Assembly: GCA_009809945.1 (NCBI GenBank) | Contig: WTPW01000371.1 | Span: 62,001 to 126,000 of the forward strand | Length of the DNA stretch: 64,000 nucleotides | Direction: 5' to 3' | Source of the DNA: Gigaspora margarita | Lineage: Eukaryota > Glomeromycota > Glomeromycetes > Diversisporales > Gigasporaceae | In this document: piece after piece, positions 1 to 12,085 of the stretch | Layout of the letters: each line of letters begins with the position of its first letter | Numbering within the stretch: position 1 is the stretch's first letter | The notes under the pieces: model-generated | Databases searched by the model: none | What the model was told of the DNA's origin: nothing | The model's input: the letters and a program-made list of their open reading frames with translations, nothing else | Position numbers and translations under genes: made by a program

Positions 1-2
1 AT

Positions 3-299
3 CTTAACGATTGTGCACATCAGCACACGAAAATTATGAACGTTAAGAATCTTAACGATTGTGCACTTCAGTGTACAAAATTGTGATCGTTAAGGAATCT
101 TAACGATTGTGATGACCGTGANGTCAGTGCACTGAAATTATGATCGTTAAGAATCTTAACGATTGTGCACGTCAGTGCACGAAAATTATAATCGTTAAGA
201 ATCTTAACAATTGTGCACGTCAGTGCACGGAAATTATGATCTTTAAGAATCTTAACGATTGTGCACGTTAATGCACGGAAATCATGTGATCATAAAGAT
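3..299. repeat. 48-bp tandem repeat, six copies
   Basis: Units begin CTTAACGATT at 3, 51, 99, 155, 203 and 251, so the period is 48 bp except for one 56-bp unit that contains an N at 122. Each unit is itself a short inverted repeat: it opens CTTAACGAT and closes ATCGTTAAG. Inside are one or two GTGCAC palindromes in the pattern GTGCACGTCAGTGCAC. The last copy is degenerate. From 300 to about 490 the DNA keeps loose CCGTGCA-type matches but no clean period. Confidence 0.9.
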
Positions 300-586
300 T
301 AATACACGTCAATATATGGATATAATACTATGCACGATAGTGCACGGATTTCAATTTTTCGTGTGATAACGTGTATTAAATTTTTTGGATGATCAGTTTC
401 CGTGCAGTTTCCGTGCAGTGATTTTGAAACCCGTGCTTACCCGCATACAATTTCGTATTTATGCATGTATTTCCGTGTATCGAGTTTTCATAGGGAAGGT
501 GCGATGTGATGATATGTGAAAAACAAGTAATGCATCACTATACATGATGAATAGAATCATGAGGACCGATCAGACGTCAATAATTG

Positions 587-594
587 TATAAAAA
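587..594 (+). promoter_or_regulatory. TATA-like element upstream of BTB-TLDc copy 1
   Basis: TATAAAAA lies about 85 bp upstream of the chosen ATG at 678. The following stretch AACTTTGTATCACCTTTAC is also present upstream of copy 2 (about 8855-8875, minus strand), so a short promoter or 5' leader was copied with the gene. Copy 3 does not share it beyond the last 15 bp or so before the ATG. Confidence 0.45.
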
Positions 595-677
595 TGAAAC
601 TTTGTATCACCTTTACAATATTAAATGTCTCCATTATACTCCGGATGATCATTTTAACTTTATCAAAAGAAAAACAA

Positions 678-2218
678 ATGACTTTGGAATTTTTTAAAAA
701 ACTTTCAAATAATTATCTTGAGCTTCTTGACGATGAAGAAGATTTCAATGTCATAACTAATGTTGGCGAATCTTCAAATGCTAAAATATTTCGGGCGCAT
801 TCGGCAATTTTAAAATATCGATCATTGTATTTTCGTAATGAGTTGACAAACATTAACAGAGATAAGAATAACATTAAAACGGTTAATCTAAATAATGTTA
901 CTATTCAGCAATTTGAAATTATTATCAAGTAATTAAATAATATTCTTATTTATAATCTTGTGAAATTTAAAATATTTTAAAAATTGCTAAAAGTATTAAC
1001 ATAATATAAATTTAATTTAAGATATATCTATGGTGGAATAATTTTATTAGAAGATCATGATACTTCATTTATTTTTGACCTCATGATTACTACTTGTGAA
1101 TTTTTATTTGAAGAGCTGGCCAAGCGTCTTGAAATTTATTTGATTGAAACCAAGGCATCGTGGCTTCGATTACATTTTTCTGATGTATATCAAAAAAGTT
1201 TTCAAAATAATAAATTTCAGGAATTACAAAATTGGTGTAATGATAATATAGTAAAGCACCCAGAAAAGTTTTTTGAATCAGAAGATTTTACATCAATTCA
1301 AGAAAATGCATTAATCTCGGTTATTAAACGAGATGACTTACAAATGGAAGAAGTAAAAATTTGGAAACGAGTTATTGAATGGGGAGTTGCACAAAATACA
1401 GGCATTCCATCTGAGCCTACAATTGGTCTAATGAAAATGTTTTAACTATGAAGACAACTTTACAAAATTGTTTACCTTTTATTCGTTATTTTCAAATATC
1501 TAGTGAAAACGTTATTGACCATTTACAACCATATAGACGAATTCTAAATGATAATTTATGGGATGATATAATTAAAAGACTTTTATTTCCAAACAAACCG
1601 ATATTATCAGTAATTCTTCCACCTCGTGTAGTTTTAACACAAACATTACCGCCCAGAACGACAGAGCCATTTTCAACGATCATTAATGAATCACAGTCGG
1701 CTGAAATTACTTCATGGATTGATAAAAAGGCTGATGTATACACTGCAACAAATAACCCATATGAATTTAAATTACTTCTTCGTGGAACCAGAGATGGTTT
1801 TACTCCCACTTCATTTTGGAATTTATGCGATAGACAAACAAATGTCGTTGTGGTTGTGAAGGTTAAAGATACTGATGAAATTCTTGGTGGGTATAATCCA
1901 GTTGGCTGGAATAACAGTCATCAATACATTAATTGCGATGAGTGCTTTATTTTTTCATTGAAAAATGGTACTATTCAAAATTCTATTTTAAGTCGAGTGA
2001 AATATCCAGAATATGCAATTTATTGTAGTTCTTTATGTGGTCCAGTTTTTGGTGGTTGTAGTGGCAGTGATTTAGTCATTTATAGTAGTTCTAATCTATG
2101 TTGGAATTTACAAAGTGCATATGAAAAACAAATTAGAAATGTTGCATATGATCCTGATGGTTTTTCATATTTTTCAGTAGATGAATATGAAATATTTCAG
2201 ATTAATAAAAAGCCATAA
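678..2218 (+). CDS. BTB-BACK-TLDc domain protein, copy 1 (one frameshift)
   Basis: Two exons, 678-928 and 1022-2218, joined in phase 2, would encode about 482 residues, typical of this family. A BTB/POZ domain covers roughly residues 10-105 (FNVITNVGE, IFRAHSAILKYRSLYFRNEL), then a BACK helical region (WLRLHFSDVYQKSF, ALISVIKRDDLQMEEV), and a C-terminal TLDc domain from about residue 300 (FKLLLRGTRDGF, ILGGYNPVGW, FIFSLKNG, GPVFGG). BTB-BACK proteins commonly act as Cullin-3 adaptors; TLDc is linked to oxidative-stress protection. Those roles come from the families, not from this gene. ATG 678 is chosen because it aligns with the first Met of copies 2 and 3; an upstream in-frame ATG at 594 exists. 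One base is missing near 1418-1421 relative to the paralogues, shifting the frame and giving TAA at 1443-1445. It is otherwise open to the stop, so either a very young pseudogene or an assembly error. Confidence 0.85.
929..1021 (+). other. Spliceosomal intron of BTB-TLDc copy 1
   Basis: A 93-bp intron from GTAATT to TTTAAG. Removing it joins an AA to the A at 1022 to give a Lys codon, followed by YIYGGI, the expected BTB continuation. The same position and phase are found in copies 2, 3 and 4, so those copies arose from DNA, not from spliced mRNA. Confidence 0.85.
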
Positions 2219-2265
2219 ATTTGCAAATGTTAGGTGGTCATCTTTTAAGTTATATCAAAATCGTG

Positions 2266-2275
2266 AATAAATAAA
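2266..2275 (+). terminator. Likely polyadenylation signal after copy 1
   Basis: AATAAATAAA lies about 50 bp after the stop codon. The whole 100-bp 3' stretch, including an AATAAA-like string and GTTGCCAAAT, is repeated after the stop of copy 2 (7140-7255, minus strand), which supports a conserved 3' UTR. Confidence 0.45.
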
Positions 2276-2610
2276 CGTTGCCAAATGAAACCATGAATTT
2301 TTATCATTTAAATGTAAATATTAAATGCATATTATCGCATAACATAAAGCGATTATATTTTTTATTTTTGAATATATAAAATTAGATCAAAAGATATAGC
2401 CTACTTTTTCCAGAATATAGGAACCTAAAAATTTTGGTAAAAATAGATTCGATAATAGTTAAAGAAAAGTAAAACTATACATCATTAATGTGGAAATGAA
2501 GTTTAAATTAATTACTGAAATAGAAATTGTAACAATTTATAGCTATTGATGAAACATTTTTTGCAGATGGCGAAAAACGAAATCTTGGCAAAGCTTAAAA
2601 TTTCTTAACA

Positions 2611-2860
2611 AATCTAATTAGTTACATACAGTATTTGTGTTCTGCGTCATTTCACAATTTAGATCGATTTCAAACTGACCTAAGTCATTCATAAATTTTG
2701 AAACGACGTATATTAGTTCCCGGTGAAAATAAAAAATCTAATTAGTTACATACAGTTTTATGTTCTGCGTCATTTCACAATTTAGATCGATTTCAAATTG
2801 ACCTAAGTCATTAATAAATTTTGAAACGACGTATATTAGTTCTCAACCGGTGAAAATAAA
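2611..2860. repeat. 124-bp direct tandem duplication
   Basis: AATCTAATTAGTTACATACA starts at 2611 and again at 2735. The two 124-bp copies agree almost throughout, ending in GTGAAAATAAAA. A few substitutions and a 4-bp insertion near the end of copy two show it is not brand new. No coding content. Confidence 0.9.
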
Positions 2861-2861
2861 A

Positions 2862-5800
2862 AAAAAGATAAAATTATATGACCAAGTGATTAAAATTATA
2901 CGACCATTTAATAATAGTAATTATATCGCAAACGTCCATTTGCATAAATAAACTCACCACATAGAATACGCTCACATCGTTCTTTTGAGCCTGCTATTAC
3001 TCTTTTTTCGCAAAGTGAAATGTCAATTTTCACTTGAATTAACATCCGAATTGATGATTTCAATAATTTCCAGGGCTAATGTGCTTTTAAAACACCATTC
3101 ATGAATGGCGTCATCAACTACTGTTTGCAAGATATGTAAAACAATACCACATACAATTTTTTTTTAATTGTATGTTGAAATTTTATTATCATTAAAATAC
3201 AGCATAAGCATAGTAAAAAAAAATTTTCACCGGATTTTTGTCTTGACTAGCATGCTTTGTTTGGTACATAGCACAAATTATAAAAATTTTTAATAAAATA
3301 AGCACTAATGATAAATTTAGAGCCTAATTTTCTGCATAATTTAAGATGCTTAAGTATGAGCTTTGTAATATGTCAGAAATCAAGCATCAATACTACGAGA
3401 GCATATTGTTATTTTTAATTTTGCTTTTCAAGATCACATGAATTAATAGTTATATTTGTTGAATATATGATAAATTTAATAATTCAGAAAATTGTTTTTG
3501 TTCATTAGAGAATCTTTCCTGAACATTATAAAATTGTTCCTGTATGTCAAAAATTTTGGGTTCTATCCCTATGTTGCTTATTGTTGCTTATATAAAGATT
3601 GGCCAACTTTTTGGAATAATAGGCTTGGTTGGCAATTTAGCACATTAATTGAAACATCAGAATGTGAACATATCTGCTGGGAACAAGAACCAAAGAAGCT
3701 CCCTTCAGAAGGAATATTATTATTCGGTAAAATATACCCGAGTTGCTAAGAAATATCAGAAGTGTAATTCGTTAAATAATTTATAAATAATTTATATCTA
3801 ACAGACTATTTTCATCATAATATTGTGAATTGTTACCATTTAAGATGTCGAAACAATAAGCATCGAAAGAGCTTTGGCCATAACTATGAGGTGATGAGAC
3901 AGGAAGTAAAGCTAGATTACCAAAACACATATTTGTTAATAAATATGACAAATAAATTACCTAATGTGTTAATACATTAATTTTATTACCTTTTTTATTC
4001 AGAATTGCTTTTTAATTGCATTAAATGTGTTTCGATTCCATCCAAATCCAGGGCTTCATTATGAGATTTAATGATCATTAGATAAAATTTCAAAGATCGG
4101 GCAAGATATCCCTTTAAGTATTTTTTTTAGCAGGAAAAGCTGATACATCAGGGTAGGAATTTCTATAAATCAATATAATTTGTTAACATTTCTATCTTAG
4201 ATCGAGACATTCTGACTCCGTGTCCTATCAAGAAAATATATTATCGCTATTATATTTATGATTCATAATTTGTATGAAAATGATCGATATCAAATACTTT
4301 TACAATTATTTTGTGTGCATCGACATGGTAATTTAAAATTGTGCTACGATAGAAACGCATATCTATGAATGTATAAAAGATCTTAATTTCAAATATCAAT
4401 ATGAGATTAAATTTATTTTACCTTTTAAGAAATTAGCTTGAAATTTTCAAAAAATGACCAGAAAAAATGAAACTTTGCAGAGTCATGTCATGCTAGATTA
4501 AGAAGCGTGTATTTTTGACAAATTTGAAAGTTTTATTATAATCTGTATTTATTGTGTTTGAATAGTGGTTTAATCTGTTTTCAAATATTTTGGAGCACTA
4601 TTACACGATTAAAGGATGCTAATAAACCATGATTTCTATATAATTTATTTTAATTAACATGTTGGTATGAACATATTTATAATTATTTAAATGGATTTGG
4701 ACAATAAAACAAGCTTTAGAAATCAAAATTGTATAAAATTACTCGCACCTTATTATTAAACCATGAGTCTAGCGCATTTATCGTGGTTATAATTAAAATT
4801 ATGAAGATTATTACTGTAAAATATAACGAATACAAACATGCTATTTCGGACATTTTACGGTAGATATTCGGTTATAAATTTTTGATTTATAAAAATATAA
4901 AACTTTAAGTCAAAATAACAACTTACATTAATAAAGTCTGTAATAAATATCGTATTTATCGATAAAGATTTTTTAGGATCTTACAAAAATAACTGAGGAG
5001 ACTAATATAATTATCATAAAAAAAATTTAATTTTAAGGATTAACATAAAATTATATTTGCGCTGTGATAATTGCATTATTGATAGTGGGTTGCGAACTAA
5101 CAATTAGGCATTTGCTGAAGAAAAATCGGTTGCGATTCCAATGGAGGTAGGACTGACTTTTTTTAGAGTCTTTACCACTATTAAGAGCCTCGGTTTCGAG
5201 CATTTTTTTTTTTGTTTCGGCCAGTCGCTTATATATATTTTTAACACTTCTGATTCATGTTTCCACAGCTTGCTAATTTGGAAACAATATATTAAGGATA
5301 CATGAAATTATTTGCTTTGAGATAATCATGAACAACCATTCTATATATTATAAATGAATTAAGAGGTTTTTTTAGTCTTCTGTTATGCAAATCCTTTATA
5401 ACTTAAGAATGGCGGCTATAATTTTTATACCTACATCGACGCTTTAAATACATTAGAGACCTATTACAACTGATTTTCAAAATGCCAGTTTAAGTAATTT
5501 CAATTATAAAGATCATGCCAAAAGCAAAAAATTATACAAGTTTATACAAAATTATACAAAAATAGACCTGTATACAGTAGATAATGTCGTTTAGTATATC
5601 AGATATAAAACTTTGTAGCAATGTATGAATATTTGAAATCATACATAAAATCTCTATCCTTCATTTTTTATTACCTTCATCCTCACAAACCGTTTTGGAA
5701 AATGATAACCGAAATTTAAAAGAATAATCTTAGCGTAAATGCAAATTATAAAGTGATTCAAAAATGCAACTAATGTGTGTGTGCGGAAAGACACTAATTA

Positions 5801-6436
5801 TATCATTAATTAGGTAACTATTGATACATAGAATGTATATAGATTGTTTCGTACATAATATAAATGGACCGTGATAAATATATGTGATACATAAGTAAAT
5901 ATAAATCACACATCAAAATGTCTGTATGTTAAATAATAAGCACGAATCCCAAAGTTTAGATTTCACTTTGTGTCATTCATTCAGTAATGATAATTGATTT
6001 TCAATGATTAAATTAAAGTTTTATTAACGCTACTGCTAACGTTGGTGTTAGCATTTGTCACGTATATTTCGACACTGGTGGATGCCGAAATAAATCACGT
6101 AGTTGGTCTGCTATTAAATAACAAAATTTTTTAAATTTTTCGATTCATGTATGCATTTGCTCCAAAGAGAAGCGCTTTCTATTAATCTATCCCAGTAAAT
6201 TTGAACTTTATGTCACAACATGACAGAAGGTTCAATTATTTTTAGCTATTGATATGGAATCAAAAATGTAACTTTTGGACAGCGCGTTGTGGAAGACAAA
6301 ATTACCCCGACGTAAATTTCTAGGGTAAATTTCGAAAATAGAATAGATCAACGAAATTAAAGAATAATTCAAAATTTTTTGAAATTGAAGAAATTAACAA
6401 AATTTGTAAAATTCATTTTCTATATAACTGAAAAGT
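2862..6436. other. AT-rich stretch with no recognised gene
   Basis: Stop codons are dense in all frames. The longest open frame (3492-3749, 85 codons) has no recognisable domain and is probably chance. No TIR-bounded element with a clear TSD was found here. Confidence 0.5.
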
Positions 6437-6643
6437 ATATGGGTAGGTGCTGAGAAAAGGGAGAAATTTAAAATTTTTTCGAATGCTGTTTTTTTTTCAT
6501 AAGCCAATTTAGAATACAATTAAGATCATTTTTCACTTAAGACAAAAAGTAGTCGTATTAATAAAATTTTGCGATTTATTAGATTTTCCGAAGATCTTTT
6601 TTTTGGTCAATTTCGTCCCTTTTCTCAGCACCTAGCCCATATA
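6437..6643. mobile_element. MITE with GGTGCTGAGAAAAGGGA termini
   Basis: Terminal inverted repeats of about 32 bp bound a 207-bp AT-rich body: TATATGGGTAGGTGCTGAGA on the left, and the inverse TCTCAGCACCTAGCCCATATA on the right. The ends resemble those of the elements at 16337-16812 and 42241-42499 (ATATGGGGTGAGTCAGTAGA), so this is probably a distant member of one family. Confidence 0.75.
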
Positions 6644-6814
6644 AGCGAAATCATTTGGCTTTGATAAAGAACAGTTCTGTAAACTCTAAACTCAGAGTTC
6701 AGCATCTATTAGGTGAAAGGTATTCTAATTGTAATCAAAACTTTCTATTAATAAAGTTTTATTTTACTTTTACTGTAGAAAACTCAAACAGTATCCTATA
6801 GTTGTTAATTATAT

Positions 6815-7255
6815 ATCTAATCAGATTTTTCATGAGGTTCCTCATCACGAAAAAAATGGTTCAGCTAACAATTATAATAACTATAGCAATTATAACAACT
6901 ATAAGCTATTACAATTTTTTAACTTTAACTTCAATCCCTTATTTATATCTTATATATTCTTTAGGTATAGTTCTTACTATTCCATTTATTATTATATAAT
7001 TTCATTTCTACTAATATTTTTTGAAATCTTTTACTCCTGACGAAAATATTCTGTACCTTTGAACAATATTTTTTATGATAGATTTAGTAATAAAAAATAA
7101 AAACAATAAAATTATGAAATGGTTAATACTAATTGCTGCTGTACGATAATATTTATTAATAATTGCATTTAAATAATGGTTAAATTTTATTTGGCAACAT
7201 TTATTTTATTTATGTTCTTGGTACAACTTAAAGATGTCCACTAACATTTGAAAAT
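6815..7255. repeat. 3'-flank segment shared by BTB-TLDc copies 2, 3, 4 and 5
   Basis: This block downstream of copy 2 matches 24370-24790 (copy 3), parts of 11690-12085 (copy 5) and 52230-52494 (copy 4). Shared landmarks include TTTTTCATGAGGTT, CTATAAGCTATTACAATTTT and TTTTACTCCTGACGAAAATA. Homology far beyond the coding region indicates segmental duplication. Confidence 0.75.
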
Positions 7256-8808
7256 TTATGACTTTTTACTAAGCTGAAATATTTCATATTCATCTACTAA
7301 AAAATATGAATTGCCATTGGAATTATTTGCACCATTTCTAATTCGTTTTTCATATGCATTTTGTAAATTCCAACATTGATTGGTACTATTATAAATGACT
7401 AGATCAGCGCCAATACTACCACCGCCACCGAAAATTGGACCACTACGAAAATAACAATAAATTGCACATTCTGGATTTTTCACACGACTTAAAATAGAAT
7501 TTTGAATAGTACCATTTTTCAATGAAAAAATAAAGCACTCATTGCAATACCTATATGAAGGAAAGCTAGTTTTAACCCAACCAATAGGATTATATCCACC
7601 AAGAATTTCATCAATATCTTTAACATTCACAACTACTACAAGATTTGTTTGTTTATCGCATAAATTCCAAAATGAAGTAGGAGTAAAACCATCTCTGGTA
7701 CCACGAAGAAGTAATTTAAAATCATATGGGTTATCTGTTGCAGTGCATGCATTAGTTTTTTTATCAATCCATGAAGTAATTTCAGCCGCTTGTGCTTCAT
7801 TAATGATCGTTGAAAATGGCTCTGTCGATCTGGGTGGTAATGTTTGTGTTAAAATTACACGAGGTGGAAGAATTACTGATGATACCGGTTTGTTTGGAAA
7901 TAAAAGTCTTTTCATTATATCATCCCATAAATTATCATCTAGAATTCGTCTATATGGTTGTAAATGGTCAATAACATTTTCACTAGATATTTGGAAATAA
8001 CGGATAAAAGGTAAACAATTTTGTAAAGTAGTCTTCATAGTTAAAAAATTTTCATTAGTCCAATTTTTAAGCTCAGATGGAATGCCTGTATGTTGTGCAA
8101 TTCCCCATTCAATAACTCGTTTCCAAATTTTTATTTCTTCCATTTGTAAGTCATCTCGTTTAATAACCGAGATTAACACATTTTCTTGAATTGATGTAAA
8201 ATCTTCTGATTCAAAAAACTTTTCTGGATGCCTTACTATAATATCGTTACACTAATTTTGTAATTCTTGAAATTTATTATTTTGAAAGCTTTTTTGAAAT
8301 ACTTTAGAAAAATGTAATCGAAGCCATGAAGCCTTGGTTTCAATCAAATAAGTTTCAAGATGCTTGGCCAGCTCTTCAAATAAAAATTCACAAGTCATAA
8401 CCATGAGATCAAAAACAAATGATGTATCATGATCTTGTAATGAAACATAGATATCAGATATATCTTTAATTAAATTATATATTATGTTAATACTTTTAGC
8501 ATTTTTTAAAATATTTCAAAAATCACAAGATCATAAATAAGAATATTATTTAATTACTTGATAATAATTTCAAATTGCTGAATAGTAACATTATTTAGAT
8601 CAACCGTTTTAATGTTATTCCCATCTCTGTTAATGTTTGTCAATTCATTACGAAAATACAATGATCGATGTTTTAAAATAGTTGAATGCGCCCGAAATAT
8701 GTTAGCATTTAAAGATTCGCCAACATTAATTATTACATTAAAATCTTCCTCATCGTCAAGAAGCTCAAGATAATTATTTGAAAGTTTTTTAAAAAATTCA
8801 AAAGTCAT
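7256..8808 (-). pseudogene. BTB-BACK-TLDc copy 2, disrupted
   Basis: Exon 1 (8808-8558) is open and encodes the BTB start (MTFEFFKKLSNNYLELL, FRAHSTILKHRSLYFRNEL). The donor GT is at 8557-8556. After the expected acceptor near 8472 the sequence has diverged: two bases are lost and TGA appears in frame at once, where copy 1 has YIYGGI. A second lesion is TGG to TAG at 8254-8252, in the motif read as LQNWCND in other copies. From about 8179 to the stop at 7256 there are 307 open codons holding the end of BACK and a full TLDc domain (LLLRGTRDGF, EILGGYNPIGW, FIFSLKNG, GPIFGG). The 5' leader resembles copy 1. A shortened TLDc protein could still be made, but nothing shows a start for it. Confidence 0.85.
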
Positions 8809-9023
8809 TTGTTTTTCTTTAGAGAAAGTTAAAATGATCATTTATAACGATGGTAAAGGTGATACAAAGTTGCATGTTTATATTACTGTGTTACCAGGAG
8901 CGGTTTACAAGCAAGTTAATATGTGTACAATTCTTGGTATCTGATTGGCCCTTGTGGCTCTATTCATCACGTATCAATTTCTATTTAAGGGATATTTTTT
9001 TATATAATTCCCAATATACTGTA

Positions 9024-9095
9024 CCTAAGACCACGCAAAGTTAATTTTTCGTTTTGCATAACCTGGTGTTTCAAAATTCCGGTCGGCGGGTCGGA

Positions 9096-9131
<36 letters not shown>

Positions 9132-9149
9132 TTAACTTTACGTGGCCTA
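9024..9149. mobile_element. Small MITE-like inverted-repeat element A
   Basis: It starts CCTAAGACCACGCAAAGTTA and ends with the inverse TTAACTTTACGTGGCCTAA. The centre is a GGTCGGCGGGTCGG tract followed by long T and A runs. The termini match element B beside it, so they are two neighbouring copies or one element with a nested copy. Confidence 0.65.
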
Positions 9150-9170
9150 AAATAATTCATGTTCACATTG

Positions 9171-9423
9171 TAAGGTCACGTAAAGTTAATTCTTCGGTTT
9201 GCATAACATGGAATCAGAAAATTTTGTCTTTTTTTATCGGGCCTATCGGGTATTTATGGAAAATTAAGGTCTTCATCGGGTGACACCGGAGAAAAAATTA
9301 AATGGCAAAAATGGGATAAATGGCATGGCACAATAGGAATTTAAAAAAAAAAAAACATTTTTTTTTTGGAAAAATTGGGTCGGCGGGTTATGCAAAACGA
9401 AAAATTAACTTTGCTTGGCCTAA
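9171..9423. mobile_element. Small MITE-like inverted-repeat element B
   Basis: Left end TAAGGTCACGTAAAGTTAAT, right end ATTAACTTTGCTTGGCCTA. The next terminal bases (TTCGGTTTGCATAACATGG against the inverse of GGGTTATGCAAAACGAA) also pair, giving TIRs near 40 bp. The interior is GC-richer than its surroundings (ATCGGGCCTATCGGG). Confidence 0.7.
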
Positions 9424-9689
9424 TACTATTATCGATATCGATATAAGGTTACAGTAAAATTTCGACAGCCACTTTATCCTATTCAATCATTAATCAGATT
9501 TATTTTTGGCAAAAAGCTGAGCCTCAAAATTTTATGATACCATCCATATGAAATGATAACATGATTCATGCTTAAGTTATTATTGCGAGGATCTTCACAT
9601 GCAACAAAGCCCCAAGGCTGTGATTATAAAATTGCTATTTATAGAAAATAGGGAACAAATAAGGTATAAAGGATTAGGAGAAAATTGTG

Positions 9690-9785
9690 ATACGATAAGT
9701 GCTTTTTCTTCGTTGCCAGACTTTGGTCTGGCTCTTTCGTAGGGATCCCACCTGGTCTCTCCCATTCCAAAAAAAAAAAAAAATG
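9690..9785 (+). mobile_element. Possible retroposon 3' end with poly-A tail
   Basis: A locally GC-rich stretch holds a perfect hairpin, CCAGACTTTGGTCTGG, then GTAGGGATCCCACCTGGTCT, and ends in a run of 14 A. A structured tail followed by poly-A resembles a SINE or LINE 3' end, but no target duplication or coding sequence supports it. Confidence 0.25.
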
Positions 9786-10039
9786 AAAAAAATGATAATA
9801 AACTGAAATGAAATAAAAAGGATAAATGAATAGAAGATAAGTATATATTGAGAATGTGAGACGTTCAAAGACTTGTTATAGATTTGTTTTGCAATACACA
9901 TTAGATTCTAATACTGTGAACTGAATAAAAATAAAGAGGTACAAGAAAGACAGAAAGTTGCAGGTATTTGTAGCAATTAGCACCAAGCCATGGAATCATA
10001 CGATTTTTTTTTAAAAAAAAAAAAAAAATTGAAAATGAA

Positions 10040-10880
10040 ATATGAGATGCTCAGGGACATGCTTGCTGACTGACTAAGGGTGGTTTTGCTTAGCAATTTG
10101 CTCCATGACACTCAATTGATTTAAGTAGTATTGTAATATGAGGTAAAGAAATAGAGAGAAAAAGAAAAAAAAAGAGAGAGAAGAAAAAGAGATATAAAAC
10201 TATAGGAATAAAAGCAAGATAAAAAGAAAAAATAAAATTACGAGATGCTCAGGAACATGTTTGCTGACTATATGTAGTTTTGCTCAGCAATTTGTTCCAA
10301 AAAGCAACTGATGTTAATAGTATTGTGATAGGGAAAGATAAAGGACATGCTTGCTAACTATGAGTGGTCTTGCTCAGCAACTTGCTCCATGATGCTTACC
10401 TGATATTAATAGCATTGTAATGTAGGAGTAAAAAAGAAAAAAGAAAGAGAAAAAAAAAGAGACACTAAGTAGTAGAAATAATAATGAGATAAAAATGTGA
10501 GATGCTTGGGGACATGCTTGCTGACTATGGGTGGTCTTGCTTAGCAACTTGCTCCACAACAATCAACTGATGTTAGTAGTATTGCAATATAGAAAAAATA
10601 AAGGACATGCTTACTGACTATGGGTGGTCTTGCTCAGCAACTTGTTCCACAATACTCAACCAATATTAGTAGTATTGTATGGTGGAAGTAAAAAGATAAA
10701 GAGGAAAAGAAAGAAAGAAAAAAAAAAAAAGATGTAAAACAGTAGAAATTAAAGTGAAATGAACAAGAAAGATAAAAATATGAGATGTTCGGGGAACGTG
10801 CTTGCTGACTATGAGTGGTCTTATTCAGCAACTTGCTCCATGACGCTCAACTAATGTTAGCAGTATTGTAATATAGAACA
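10040..10880. repeat. Minisatellite with alternating spacing
   Basis: The core GGACATGCTTGCTGACTATG, followed by GGTCTTGCTCAGCAACTTGC, recurs at about 10055, 10251, 10343, 10509, 10603 and 10794. Spacings run roughly 196, 92, 166, 94 and 191, so the higher-order unit is a long plus a short repeat. Long spacers hold purine-rich tracts (GAGAGAGAAGAAAAAGAG). Short minus-strand ORFs here are repeat-derived. Confidence 0.85.
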
Positions 10881-11387
10881 AATGTTGTACACCTTTGCTG
10901 TTTGATCATGATGGCATATTATACATGTGCTCGATTCTCTTTTTTGTGCCATGTGACCATTACGCATTACTTTGTGTGCGCATATTGAATTGTTTATACA
11001 AGTAAAAACATATAGGCACCTAGAGCCGCAGCGCAGCACTACTCCCATAGTGTATTTTCATTAATTCATTAAATTGTTCCAAGCGAGAATAATGTTTGTT
11101 GTAACAGAAACGAGAAATTTTAATTTAAAATTCGCGCTGTCAAACTTTGATGTGAATTAATTATCTGGATAACTTATATATTTCAAATAGTTTTTAAAAT
11201 TTTTTATTGAAGAAAAAAGTTGAGTCATCTCGGAATCTAAATGATTTTAAGGGTCATGCAAAAATTATTATTAATGACATATTGATGTTTACATGTAAGT
11301 TATTTGTATTTGGATGTTAGCTCACGCAATTTAAATTACTTATTAAGTCAGTTTTCATTTTTTTTACATCCCCATGAAAATTTGAGA

Positions 11388-11620
11388 CTGTCACAGATAT
11401 CAGACCAACTGTGTACAAGACCCGGGTCTATAACATAGGATATAGTTTTTGTAAAATGCAAAAGATCCGGGTATACAAATAGGAAAACACTAAAGAAATA
11501 GAATAAACTCCAATCATTAGACCCACACCTATACAAGAGACCCACGGTTCTAAACATTGGTTTTAAAATTGGTGAAATGAAACAGACTCGAGTCTTGTAT
11601 ATGGCAGTTTACGGTAGTAA
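11388..11620. repeat. Degenerate element with GACCCGGGT motifs
   Basis: Contains ACAAGACCCGGGTCT, AGATCCGGGTATAC and ACAAGAGACCCACGG. Similar strings occur at 32370-32530 and 48200-48265, suggesting an old dispersed family. Boundaries are uncertain. Confidence 0.3.
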
Positions 11621-11689
11621 TTTATTCAAATTATAAAAAGCTTTCATAATGTCGATATATCAGATATGCAATTTCGATTAAAAATCAGA

Positions 11690-12085
11690 TTCGGTTAAAT
11701 TTTTAATCATTTAGACCATATTAGCTGTTTGATTTTTTAATAACTTTAGTAATTTCAACTTCGATCTCTTATTAATTATATATTTTTTAGTTATAGTTCT
11801 TGCTTTTCCATTTATATTATATAATTTCATTTTTACTGAAATTTTTTAGAATTTTTTACTCCTGACGAAAATATTCTGTATTTTTGATCAATATTTTATT
11901 ATAATAGATTTAGTAACAAAAAATGAAAACATAATATATGAGAAAGTTTAATACTAAACACTGTTATACGATAATATTTAATAATTTGCCATTTCAATAA
12001 TAAGTTTTAATGTTTTTATTTGGCAACATTTATTTTATTCATGATCTTGGTACAACTTAAAGATGTCCACTAACATTTTGAAAAT
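11690..12085. repeat. 3'-flank segment of BTB-TLDc copy 5
   Basis: Matches the downstream flank of copies 2, 3 and 4 (TTTTTTACTCCTGACGAAAA, TAGATTTAGTAACAAAAAAT, GGCAACATTTATTTTATTCA). It confirms that copy 5 arrived with its flank. Confidence 0.7.

Noticed and set aside
1492..1809. 105-codon ORF antisense to BTB-TLDc copy 1, and its counterpart at 7542-8000
   Set aside because: Both are mirror frames of the conserved TLDc linker; they recur only because the sense sequence is duplicated.
3492..3749. 85-codon plus-strand ORF
   Set aside because: No domain, no paralogue in the window and no splice partners seen; compatible with chance.
6802..6999. 65-codon hydrophobic ORF resembling a membrane protein
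   Set aside because: Made of AT-rich repeated ATAACTATAGC strings in the conserved 3' flank of copy 2; other copies of the flank do not keep the frame.
9690..9785. tRNA gene
   Set aside because: A hairpin and GC-rich patch are present, but no A-box/B-box pair or cloverleaf could be laid out.
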